In this document: piece by piece, positions 6,942 to 15,116 of the stretch
How positions within the stretch are numbered: position 1 is the first letter of the stretch
Layout of the letters: the number at the start of each line of letters is the position of its first letter
From: CAIUVD01 sp044338255
Lineage (GTDB): Bacteria; Planctomycetota; UBA11346
Assembly: GCA_044338255.1 (NCBI GenBank)
Contig: JBIILZ010000071.1
Span: 1 to 21,039, forward strand
Length of the DNA: 21,039 nucleotides
Direction: 5' to 3'
Notes under the pieces: model-generated
Database searches by the model: none
Told to the model about the DNA's origin: nothing
What the model saw: the letters and a program-made list of their open reading frames with translations, nothing else
Made by a program: the position numbers and the translations under genes

Positions 6942-7441
6942 CAGGGATTGGCCGGTGCGGGTGCGGGTACTAGTGCGGGCACGGCAGGCGCGGGCGTAAC
7001 TGGTGGTGCGGGCGCCACCACCGTCGCCTGCTGTTCCGCCGGGGTCGGGACCACTGGCTCATCACCGAGTGCCGCGGCCACTAGCGGATCACGGAGGAGG
7101 CCGTTGGCCATCGCCATCAGTTGCCGGCGGTGCTCGACGTAGCGTTGGCCGAGGGCGCGGCGATCGGCGCGGGAAATCTTCTCAAGGGCTTCGACAGCGG
7201 CGACGAAACGCTCGCCGGCCTTCTCCGGCTGCTGCTTGGCGAGGAAGGTCCCGGCGGTGAGCAGCAGGACATCGACCTCGTCGGCGGTCTGCAACGCCGC
7301 CGACGAGGGGCTGGGCGGCGTGGGCTGGGCGGCGTGCTGGGTGGCTTTTTGTGCATCCGCCAGGACCTGCGGCGGGATCTCCGCGACCGTCTCCGCCGCC
7401 TGGGCGGCGCTCAGCAGCAGCCATGCGAAAATCGGCCTCAT
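6941..7441 (-). CDS. Secreted or periplasmic hypothetical protein with Pro/Ala-rich tail
   Basis: A 166-aa protein starting MRPIFAWLLLSAAQAAE, a short probable Sec signal peptide with a likely cut after AQA. The body (about 50-125) is helical, including LLLTAGTFLAKQQPEKAGERF. The last 35 residues are a low-complexity Pro/Ala/Val tail. No family was recognised. Its start overlaps the hisF stop by 4 bp (ATGA) and its stop overlaps the marC start by 1 bp, so it is the middle gene of a three-gene operon. It would act in the periplasm or cell envelope. Confidence 0.75.
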   Translation of the reverse strand: MRPIFAWLLLSAAQAAETVAEIPPQVLADAQKATQHAAQPTPPSPSSAALQTADEVDVLLLTAGTFLAKQQPEKAGERFVAAVEALEKISRADRRALGQRYVEHRRQLMAMANGLLRDPLVAAALGDEPVVPTPAEQQATVVAPAPPVTPAPAVPALVPAPAPANP

Positions 7442-8217
7442 GCTGCGCTCCGCACCGGCACGCCCTGCGCCGCCATCGCCTGTTTGATCGCGCCGACGGT
7501 GTAATCACCGTAGTGCACCATGCTCGCGATCAGCGCCGCGTCGGCGCCACCGTGGGTCACGGCTTCCACCAGATGTTCAGGACGGCCGCCGCCACCGGAG
7601 GCGATCACCGGGATACGCACGGCATCGGCAACCATGCGCGTAATGGTGAGTTCGTAGCCGTTGCGCACGCCGTCAGTATCGATGGCGTTGAGGCAGATTT
7701 CTCCAGCCCCTAGCGACTCGGCCTCACGCGCCCAGGCGACTGCGTCCTTGCCGGTGGGCGTCCGTCCGCCGTCGATGACCACCTCATAGCCCGAAGGCAG
7801 GGCGGCGCTGGCGGCGACCTTGCGGGCATCGATTCCCAACACCACGCACTGCGCGCCAAAGGCCCGCGCCCCCTGGCTCAGCAACGAGGGGTCGCGCACC
7901 GCCGGCGAATTGAGCGAGACTTTTTCTGCCCCGGCGAGCAGCACCGTACGCATCGCTTCCAGCGAGCGGATGCCACCGCCGACGCTGAAGGGAATGAAGA
8001 TCGCCTCGGCCACCCGGCGTACAACATCGACGAACAATCCGCGCTGCTCGGCGCTGGCGGTGATGTCGTAGAACACCAGCTCATCGGCGCCCTGCTCGTA
8101 ATAACGACGGGCGTAATCCACTGGGTCGCCGAGATCGACATTACCCTGGAACTTGATGCCCTTGGTCACCTGTCCGGCCCGCACATCGAGGCACACGATC
8201 ACGCGTTTGGTCAGCAT
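7438..8217 (-). CDS. hisF: Imidazole glycerol phosphate synthase cyclase subunit
   Basis: A 259-aa TIM-barrel protein. With HisH it converts PRFAR and glutamine-derived ammonia to imidazole glycerol phosphate and AICAR in histidine synthesis. The catalytic aspartates fall at the canonical positions: D11 in CLDV and D130 in GIDARK. Phosphate-binding loops are seen in SVGGGIRS (78-85) and ASGGGG. The start is set at ATG 8217 (MLTKRVIVCLDV), which matches the family N-terminus; a TTG two codons upstream is the alternative. No other his genes are in the window. It heads an operon with a secreted protein and marC, an unusual setting. The 85-bp gap to the next divergent gene should hold its promoter; I see no convincing -35/-10 pair there. 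Confidence 0.96.
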   Translation of the reverse strand: MLTKRVIVCLDVRAGQVTKGIKFQGNVDLGDPVDYARRYYEQGADELVFYDITASAEQRGLFVDVVRRVAEAIFIPFSVGGGIRSLEAMRTVLLAGAEKVSLNSPAVRDPSLLSQGARAFGAQCVVLGIDARKVAASAALPSGYEVVIDGGRTPTGKDAVAWAREAESLGAGEICLNAIDTDGVRNGYELTITRMVADAVRIPVIASGGGGRPEHLVEAVTHGGADAALIASMVHYGDYTVGAIKQAMAAQGVPVRSAA

Positions 8218-8302
8218 GCGCAAAACCTTAAGCCACTGGCCTTAATTGCCACCCCGTGGCGTTCGACATTGACCCCCGGGCGTTGGCGACCAACGTCCGC
8301 AC

Positions 8303-8638
8303 ATGGCCAAACGTTCGTCGTCGGCGGTCCCTCCGGGCTTGCGTCATCGTGGCTTGCTGGATGCCGAGGCCGCCCTGGTGGTCGGACTGGCGATGGAATT
8401 CGGTAGCCGCTATGTCCAGGGCTCGGGCCTGCCGAACTGGGGCAAGGTCCTATTTATTATGGCCATGACCCTTGGTTTACTGGGTTTTTTTGTGCTTTTC
8501 GCCAAAGGCCTGGTGGGCAAGGCATTCGGCAAGACCTTCCTGATCGCGCCCCTGCCGCGGGTGCTGATGCACATCGGCCTGTTCGCGGCCTTGTTCTTCC
8601 TGTACGCCCTGGTCTTCAATCTGCCAGTCCTGCGCTGA
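8303..8638 (+). CDS. Small membrane protein, unknown function
   Basis: A 111-aa protein with two strong hydrophobic segments, at about 47-69 (VLFIMAMTLGLLGFFVLFAK) and 84-107 (RVLMHIGLFAALFFLYALVF). A basic loop lies between them and a short soluble N-terminus precedes them. No family was recognised. No Shine-Dalgarno is visible; a small hairpin CGTTGG/CCAACG (8281-8295) precedes the ATG. Codon usage and GC resemble the genes that follow. It lies on the same strand as rseP, separated by about 150 bp containing a tandem repeat, so co-transcription is uncertain. Confidence 0.65.
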   Translation: MAKRSSSAVPPGLRHRGLLDAEAALVVGLAMEFGSRYVQGSGLPNWGKVLFIMAMTLGLLGFFVLFAKGLVGKAFGKTFLIAPLPRVLMHIGLFAALFFLYALVFNLPVLR

Positions 8639-8658
8639 CTGCCCGACGCCGGCACCTG

Positions 8659-8742
8659 GCGTCCGGCGCGGGCCGAGAGGCGTCCGGCGCGGGCCGAGAG
8701 GCGTCCGGCGCGGGCCGAGAGGCGTCCGGCGCTGGCCAACAG
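8659..8742. repeat. 21-bp tandem repeat, 3 perfect copies and 1 degenerate copy
   Basis: GCGTCCGGCGCGGGCCGAGA plus G occurs at 8659-8679, 8680-8700 and 8701-8721, with a diverged fourth copy at 8722-8742 ending CTGGCCAACAG. It fills most of the 150-bp gap between the small membrane protein gene and rseP. There are no spacers, so it is not CRISPR. It is extremely GC-rich and could form G/C hairpins between units (GGCGC, GGCC). Its role is unknown; it may affect rseP transcription or be neutral slippage. Confidence 0.92.
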
Positions 8743-8788
8743 GCGACAAAGCCTTGGCCAGCCGACCGCGGCCCTATCGTAGTGCGCC

Positions 8789-11023
8789 ATGTCGGTACTG
8801 TTCTTCGTGCTCGCGGCCGCTGGCTTCGGCTTCGTGATCTTCATCCATGAATTGGGGCATTTCCTCTTCGCCAAATGGGCCGGGGTCAAGGTCGAGGTCT
8901 TCTCGATCGGCTTCGGGCCGCGGCTGCTGACCCGCACGATAGGCGAGACCGAGTACAGCATCTCGCTGCTGCCCCTCGGCGGCTATGTGAAGATGACCGG
9001 CCAGGAGGACATGCCCGAAGACGCGACCAATCCTGCGACCGCCGCCACCACCCGCGATCCGCGCAGCTTCCTCAACGCCTCGCCGTCGTGGAAGGCGCTG
9101 ATCCTGCTCGGCGGCGTGCTCTTCAACTTCCTCAGCTCGTATGCCCTGATGCTGGCGCTGGCCTTCTATGGCCTGCCGGTGCTGCGCCCGGTGGTCGGCG
9201 ACGTCACCCCCGAAATCATCGGCGCCGATGGCAAGGCCCAACAGAGTCCGGCCTCTGAGATGGGCCTGCGTCCCGGCGATCGCATCCTCTCCATCAATGG
9301 TGAGGTCGTGCGTTCGTTCGAAGATCTGGTCACCGGCGCGATCATCGCCGGGCGGCATCCGGTGGTGCTCAGCGTGCAACGCCCGGGCATCGCCGAGCCC
9401 CTGACCCTGCCCGCCAAGGGCACGGTCAGCGCCGCCTACGATGGGCGTCAGGGACGACCGGTGCTGGGCTTCGAACCGGCCTTCTCGAACCGCGCTATCG
9501 ACATCGCCGCCCGCCTGCCGCCCGGCAGCGCGCCGCTCGAAGGGCTCGCGATCAAGCCCGGCGAGCGCGTGGTGAGCATCGCCGGACTGGCCTTGCCGGC
9601 GGAGATCACCGGCCAAGAGATCCTCGAACGGCTCAATCCCCATTTCGGCAAGAGCGTGACCCTCGGCGTGATCGATCGCCAGGGCGCGGCCCGCGAGGTG
9701 ACCCAGGTGTGGGCCGGCGAATCCGGCGGGGCCGCGACCTCGCTGGGCCTGCCGGTGCAGATCTCGTTCCTCACCCCCAACGGCGCCGGCGCCCAGGCCG
9801 GTCTGCGTGCCGGCGACACCCTGGTGGCCATCGACGGCACAACCATCGCCGGCGTTGAGCATTTCTACGCTCTGGTGCGCACCGCCATGGAGCGCGACGG
9901 CCGCTGCAACGTTGAACTCGTGCGTCCGGGCGCCACCCCCGGCAGCGCCAACGAAACCATCAATGCCCTGCTCACCGGCAGCGAAGTCGCCGGACGTGCG
10001 CGCATCGGCGTGGGCGTCGCCACCCAGACCCGTGGCCGCTTGCAGACCATCGCCCCGGCCCTCGACGGCCGGCCCTCGGCACTCACCGCCGCCAGCGTTG
10101 AGGTCCAGGACACCATCATCAGTTTCGACCAGGAACAGCCCGCCAGCGCCACCATCCAGGTCGCGCGCGGCGGCACGACCATGCGCATACCATGCAGCGC
10201 TGGCGGACGTGACCTTGCCGCCACCGGCCGCACCGCTGGGGGCGTCGCCAAGCTCTTCGGCGATCAGGGCGAGGTCGCCCTCAGCGAGCGCCTTGCCGGG
10301 GCCACGGTGGTCGCCAACAGCGATCCCGATGGCCAGCCCACGGGCTCGCCGGCGCCGGGTCTGCTGCTGGTGAAAACCGCCGAGGGCAAGGACCTCACCG
10401 TCGACCTGCGGCGCTTGACGGCCGATGGCACGGCCCTGCTGGCGGCGGTCAAACCCGGCGACTACCTCATCGGCCTGATCCCCAAGGGCGACGCCGCCGA
10501 GTGGGAGATCCTGCGCGGCGCCGAAGGCCCCCTGCGTCGTCTGCAGCTCAACGCCCGGCGCACTGGTTCGCCGCTGAGCTTCTCGATCGAGAAGGAACCC
10601 TACCGCCTAGCGGGCCCCGGAGAGGCCTTCGCGATCGCCAACCGCGCCACCCACAACATGGTCTGGAAGTCGCTGCAGTTCATCCCGCGCTTTTTCCGCT
10701 CGGCCGAGAATGGCGGTCTCGATGCCAAGAAATCGCTGCAGGGGCCGATCGGGATCTTTGACGAGCTGCGCAACCAGGCCGAGCATTTCGGCATCGACAG
10801 CTTCCTGCAGCTGGTCGCGCTCATCGGTCTGAACCTGGTGCTCGTCAACCTTCTGCCGATTCCCATCACCGATGGCGGCCAGCTGGTGTTCCTAGCCATC
10901 GAAACCGCCATCGGCAAACCCTTGCCGCCGATGGTGCGCACCATCGCCGCCTACATCGGCTTGGCGCTGGTGGTGTCGCTGATGCTCTTCGTCACCACCC
11001 TCGACATCGTGCGTCGGATCTAA
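8789..11023 (+). CDS. rseP: RseP-like site-2 intramembrane metalloprotease, extra long
   Basis: An inner-membrane zinc protease of the M50/S2P family that cleaves transmembrane anchors such as anti-sigma factors. The zinc motif HELGH is at residues 20-24 in the first membrane helix. The family GGVLFNF motif is at 108-114, and the third metal ligand D695 lies in NLLPIPITDGG near the C-terminus, followed by the last membrane helix. The protein is 744 aa against the usual 350-450. The excess is periplasmic, between about 135 and 640. It includes a PDZ domain (about 140-200, GLRPGDRILSINGEVV), a second PDZ-like unit (247-300, IKPGERVVSIAGL), a third (323-385, GLRAGDTLVAIDGTTI), and a further 200-aa segment of unknown fold. 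It is followed after 10 bp by a small gene with a good AGGAG site. Confidence 0.93.
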   Translation: MSVLFFVLAAAGFGFVIFIHELGHFLFAKWAGVKVEVFSIGFGPRLLTRTIGETEYSISLLPLGGYVKMTGQEDMPEDATNPATAATTRDPRSFLNASPSWKALILLGGVLFNFLSSYALMLALAFYGLPVLRPVVGDVTPEIIGADGKAQQSPASEMGLRPGDRILSINGEVVRSFEDLVTGAIIAGRHPVVLSVQRPGIAEPLTLPAKGTVSAAYDGRQGRPVLGFEPAFSNRAIDIAARLPPGSAPLEGLAIKPGERVVSIAGLALPAEITGQEILERLNPHFGKSVTLGVIDRQGAAREVTQVWAGESGGAATSLGLPVQISFLTPNGAGAQAGLRAGDTLVAIDGTTIAGVEHFYALVRTAMERDGRCNVELVRPGATPGSANETINALLTGSEVAGRARIGVGVATQTRGRLQTIAPALDGRPSALTAASVEVQDTIISFDQEQPASATIQVARGGTTMRIPCSAGGRDLAATGRTAGGVAKLFGDQGEVALSERLAGATVVANSDPDGQPTGSPAPGLLLVKTAEGKDLTVDLRRLTADGTALLAAVKPGDYLIGLIPKGDAAEWEILRGAEGPLRRLQLNARRTGSPLSFSIEKEPYRLAGPGEAFAIANRATHNMVWKSLQFIPRFFRSAENGGLDAKKSLQGPIGIFDELRNQAEHFGIDSFLQLVALIGLNLVLVNLLPIPITDGGQLVFLAIETAIGKPLPPMVRTIAAYIGLALVVSLMLFVTTLDIVRRI

Positions 11024-11033
11024 GGAGCAGTCC

Positions 11034-11369
11034 ATGAGCGACGAACGTCAAGCGCCTGGCCCCGTGGAAGAGGGCCCCGTAGACGAGGGCACCGCCGAAG
11101 AGCAGCGTGATTCGCAGATCCTGATGACGGCGCTGGCCCAGCGCAAAGAGCTGCTCGGGGCCACGTCGCAGCTGCCAGCGGAAGATCGGGCCCTCTCGGA
11201 GCGCATCCTCGGCGAGGCCCGGCGACGTTCGGAACAGATCTCCGCCAGCCGCAATCCGGCGGCCTCGACGCATAGCCCGAAGGCCCCGGAAGGCATTCCG
11301 GTGTGGATCTATGTCGCCTGGGTAGTGGCCATCGTCGGCTCGGTGCTCGCTTTCCGCTATCTGCTGTGA
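11034..11369 (+). CDS. Small acidic protein with a C-terminal membrane anchor
   Basis: A 111-aa protein. The first 85 residues are hydrophilic and acidic, rich in Glu/Ala, with a likely helix around 25-75. One transmembrane segment lies at the very end (about 90-109, VWIYVAWVVAIVGSVLAF), leaving only a few residues after it: a tail-anchored layout. AAGGAG stands 8 nt before the ATG. It lies 10 bp after rseP and 21 bp before thyA, so it is in the same operon. No family was recognised. Given its place next to a membrane protease it could be a partner or substrate, but that is a guess. Confidence 0.75.
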   Translation: MSDERQAPGPVEEGPVDEGTAEEQRDSQILMTALAQRKELLGATSQLPAEDRALSERILGEARRRSEQISASRNPAASTHSPKAPEGIPVWIYVAWVVAIVGSVLAFRYLL

Positions 11370-11390
11370 CCCCCTGAAAGACGCCTCGCC

Positions 11391-12233
<843 letters not shown>

Positions 12234-12236
12234 ACC

Positions 12237-13328
12237 GTGCGCATCATCTGCTTCGGTGACTCGATCACCCAGGGCTACGGCCTCGATGATTCGCAGCGCT
12301 GGACCGGCCTGCTCGCCCGCAGCCTGCCCGGGCATGAGCTGCACAATTACGGTGTCTGCGGCGAGACCACGGCCCTGGCTCTCGATCGCATCGTCGACGA
12401 GATCCTGCCGCTGTTGCCGGCGATCGTGATCGTCGAGTTCGGCCTCAACGATGGCGCGCGCTATCCAGGACGTCTCCGCCCACGCGTGTCGCTAGCGGAA
12501 TTCCGCGACAACCTCGGCGAGATCCTCGCGCTCTGCCGGGCTGCCGGAGGCACCTGCCTGCTGGTCGCCCATCACCGGGTCCAAGAGACCAACGAAGGCC
12601 ACGCCACGCCCTACGTGGTCGAGCCCTACAACCTCATGATCCGCGAACTGGCTCAGGCCCAGCAGGTGGCGCTGGTCGACATCGCCGCCCAGGTCGGCGC
12701 CCGTGGCGAAGACGCCCTCGGTCTACTCGATGCCGATGGCGTGCACCTCTCGCCGGCCGGCAATCGCACCTATGCGACGATCATCCACGCCGCCCTCGCG
12801 CCGCTGCTGATCACCCAGCCGCCGCTGGCGATGGTGGCAGCAATGGCCCGCAACCGCGTCATCGGCCAAGCCGGACAGCTGCCCTGGCACGAGCCCGCCG
12901 ACCTCGCGCATTTCAAGCGCACCACCAGCGGCCACGCCGTGATCATGGGCCGCAAGACTTGGCAATCGCTGGGCCGCCCACTGCCCAGGCGCCGCAATCT
13001 GGTGGTTACTCGACAAGCTGATTTCAGCGCCCCGGGCGCGGAGATCTTCACCGATCTGCAGAGCGCCATCGCCGCCGCCCGCCGCACCGACGCCGAGCCG
13101 ATGATCATCGGCGGCAGCGAAATCTACGCCCAGGCCTTGCCTCATGCGACGCGCATCGAGCTCACCGAGATCGCCGTCGAGCCCGAAGGCGACGCATACT
13201 TTCCGGCGCTCGACGGGCATTGGCAGGCGATCGACAGCCGCCAAACGGGATCCTGTACCTTCCGCACCTGGATCCGTACCGGCCGCGAGCCGCTCAGCTG
13301 GCTCCTTTCAGCTGACTCCTTCCGATGA
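12237..13328 (+). CDS. Fusion of SGNH/GDSL hydrolase and dihydrofolate reductase
   Basis: A 363-aa protein. Residues 1-190 are an SGNH hydrolase (esterase/lysophospholipase-like): GDSITQG with nucleophile S9, GVCGET (39-44), GLND with N71, and the DGVH pair D167/H170. Residues about 196-349 are a complete dihydrofolate reductase: MVAAMARNRVIG, LPWHEPADLAHFK with catalytic D222, VIMGRKTW (235-242), NLVVTR and IIGGSEIY (290-297). The reductase would convert the dihydrofolate made by ThyA back to tetrahydrofolate. The start is a GTG 3 nt after the thyA stop. An internal ATG at 12831 could give a separate reductase. There is no stop or frameshift between the domains. The last 14 residues are an extra tail whose codons overlap the end of the convergent ABC gene by 21 bp. 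Confidence 0.88.
   Translation: MRIICFGDSITQGYGLDDSQRWTGLLARSLPGHELHNYGVCGETTALALDRIVDEILPLLPAIVIVEFGLNDGARYPGRLRPRVSLAEFRDNLGEILALCRAAGGTCLLVAHHRVQETNEGHATPYVVEPYNLMIRELAQAQQVALVDIAAQVGARGEDALGLLDADGVHLSPAGNRTYATIIHAALAPLLITQPPLAMVAAMARNRVIGQAGQLPWHEPADLAHFKRTTSGHAVIMGRKTWQSLGRPLPRRRNLVVTRQADFSAPGAEIFTDLQSAIAAARRTDAEPMIIGGSEIYAQALPHATRIELTEIAVEPEGDAYFPALDGHWQAIDSRQTGSCTFRTWIRTGREPLSWLLSADSFR
13295..13322. repeat. 14-bp imperfect tandem duplication at converging gene ends
   Basis: CAGCTGGCTCCTTT (13295-13308) is followed at once by CAGCTGACTCCTTC (13309-13322), two mismatches apart. The pair contains the stop codon of the minus-strand ABC gene (13308-13310) and encodes the C-terminal tail of the hydrolase-reductase fusion, so it probably created the 21-bp overlap of the two genes. 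Confidence 0.7.
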
Positions 13329-15116
13329 TTCGTAGGCCTGGACCACCGCCGCATAATCGCCGCCGGTGGTGATCAGCTCGGCGTGCGTGCCGAGTTCCAC
13401 CAGGCGGCCATCACGGATGACGGCGATGCGATCGGCCTCGCGGATGGTCGCCAAGCGATGGGCGATGATGATCGCGGTGCGGCCGGCGCACAGCCGGCGC
13501 AGAGCCCGCTGCAGGCGCTGCTCGGTATGCAGATCGACGGCCGAGGTCGCCTCATCGAGCACCAGCACCGCCGGATCGGCGAGGTAGGCGCGCACCAAGC
13601 AGACCAGCTGGCGTTGCCCCTGGCTGAGGTTGGTGCCGCCCGGGCCTACCTCCGTGTGCAGGCCCTGCGGCAGACGCTCGAGAATCTCGTCGGCGCCGAG
13701 GGAGCGTACCGCGGCAGCGAGTTCCGCATCCGTGGCCTGGGCCCGCGCCAAGCGCAGATTATCGAGGATCGTGCCGCTGAAGAGCAGGTTGTCCTGAAGG
13801 ACCACCGCGACATGCCGACGCAAGGATGCCTGGGTCAGGGTCCGCACATCGTGGCCGTCGAGACGCACCGCACCGCCGTCGGCGGGGACTTCGTAAAAGC
13901 GCGTCAGCAACTGCACCAGGGTGCTCTTGCCATGGCCGGTGGGGCCGACGATGGCCAAGGTTTCGCCGGCTTGGATGACCAAGGTCAGATCGCGGATCAC
14001 CGGCGTGCTAGGCACGTAGCTGAAGTTGAGATGATCGAACATGACCTCGCCCCGGCAGTGGTCGAGGGCGATGGCCTGTGGCGCATCGATGATCTCGGGC
14101 GGCGTATCCAAGAGCAGGAACACGCGCTGGGCGGATGCACTGGCGGTAGCGACCTTCTCGAAGAGATCGCCGAGTTCCTGTAGCGGCCCTAGGAATAGGA
14201 AGACGTAGAAGACGCACTGCGCCAACTGGCCAACGGTCAGTTCGTTGAGCGCCACCGCCCGGCCGCCTTCGACGATCATGATCACCACCCCGAGCATGAA
14301 CAGCAGGCTGGTATAAGGCTGGAACCAGCCCCAGCTCCACGCCCCACGCAGGACGGTCTTGTCCAAGCCGCGCAGCAGGCCGCGATAACGTTCGCGATTA
14401 CCGGCTTCACGCGCGCATTGCTGCACGACCTTCACGCCGTTAATGGTCTCACAGAGGTGCGCCGTGACCTTCGATTTCTCCTCGGCTACGCGACCCCAGG
14501 CGCGAATGCCGAAGCGTTGGAAGCCGACCATCGCCAGCAGCAGCAGGGGTACCAGGGGCGTCAACAGCCAGAACAACCGGGGATCTATCAGCCACAGTAG
14601 CAGGCCCGCGCCGAGGCAGCGGAAGGCGGTTGAGATGACCTCGGGCGGGGCCTGCACCACCGCCGATTCCATGGCGTCGACATCGCGATCGCAGCGGGCG
14701 ATGATGCGCCCGGCACGGCTGCGGTCGAAATAACGCATCGACAGGGATTGCACGTGCACGAAAACCTGGGTGCGCAGGTCCCCAAGGACGCGCAGGGCCA
14801 CCCGTCCCGAGAGCCATTGGTTGATACCGCCGACCACAAAACGCACCACCCAGACCGCGAACAGTCCGGCGGTCATCCACAGGCAGACCGCGACATCCAA
14901 GGTGAAGCCGCTGGCGGAGGGCAGCAGCCCGCGATCGATGACCTCGCGCAGGAACCACGGGCGGAGGAAGATCGAGACCACCAGCAGGGCTTCCAGGCCG
15001 ATGAGCAGCGCCACCTGTCCGCGCACTGGACGCAGCAGGCCAAGCAGACGCCAGCCGAGGGCGCGGTCGAGGCGCGCGCGGGCCTGCTCTTCCTCATGTT
15101 GCAGGTCGAGATTCAT
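13308..15116 (-). CDS. ABC exporter subunit with a consensus ATPase site
   Basis: A 602-aa half-transporter: a six-helix transmembrane domain (about 25-320) fused to a nucleotide-binding domain (about 355-602). It has Walker A GPTGHGKST (391-399), Q-loop Q441, signature LSQGQ (497-501), Walker B VLVLDE with catalytic E522, and H-loop H553 in IAHRL. The signature departs from LSGGQ, which would weaken the site it completes in its partner. It is translated after its partner gene with a 4-bp ATGA overlap, so the two proteins should form a heterodimeric exporter in the inner membrane, related to TM287/288 or BmrCD-type multidrug or lipid exporters. The substrate cannot be told. Confidence 0.93.
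   Translation of the reverse strand: MNLDLQHEEEQARARLDRALGWRLLGLLRPVRGQVALLIGLEALLVVSIFLRPWFLREVIDRGLLPSASGFTLDVAVCLWMTAGLFAVWVVRFVVGGINQWLSGRVALRVLGDLRTQVFVHVQSLSMRYFDRSRAGRIIARCDRDVDAMESAVVQAPPEVISTAFRCLGAGLLLWLIDPRLFWLLTPLVPLLLLAMVGFQRFGIRAWGRVAEEKSKVTAHLCETINGVKVVQQCAREAGNRERYRGLLRGLDKTVLRGAWSWGWFQPYTSLLFMLGVVIMIVEGGRAVALNELTVGQLAQCVFYVFLFLGPLQELGDLFEKVATASASAQRVFLLLDTPPEIIDAPQAIALDHCRGEVMFDHLNFSYVPSTPVIRDLTLVIQAGETLAIVGPTGHGKSTLVQLLTRFYEVPADGGAVRLDGHDVRTLTQASLRRHVAVVLQDNLLFSGTILDNLRLARAQATDAELAAAVRSLGADEILERLPQGLHTEVGPGGTNLSQGQRQLVCLVRAYLADPAVLVLDEATSAVDLHTEQRLQRALRRLCAGRTAIIIAHRLATIREADRIAVIRDGRLVELGTHAELITTGGDYAAVVQAYESSEGVS

Noticed and set aside
8659..8742. Possible CRISPR array
   Set aside because: The units are contiguous without spacers and only 21 bp long; no cas genes are present.
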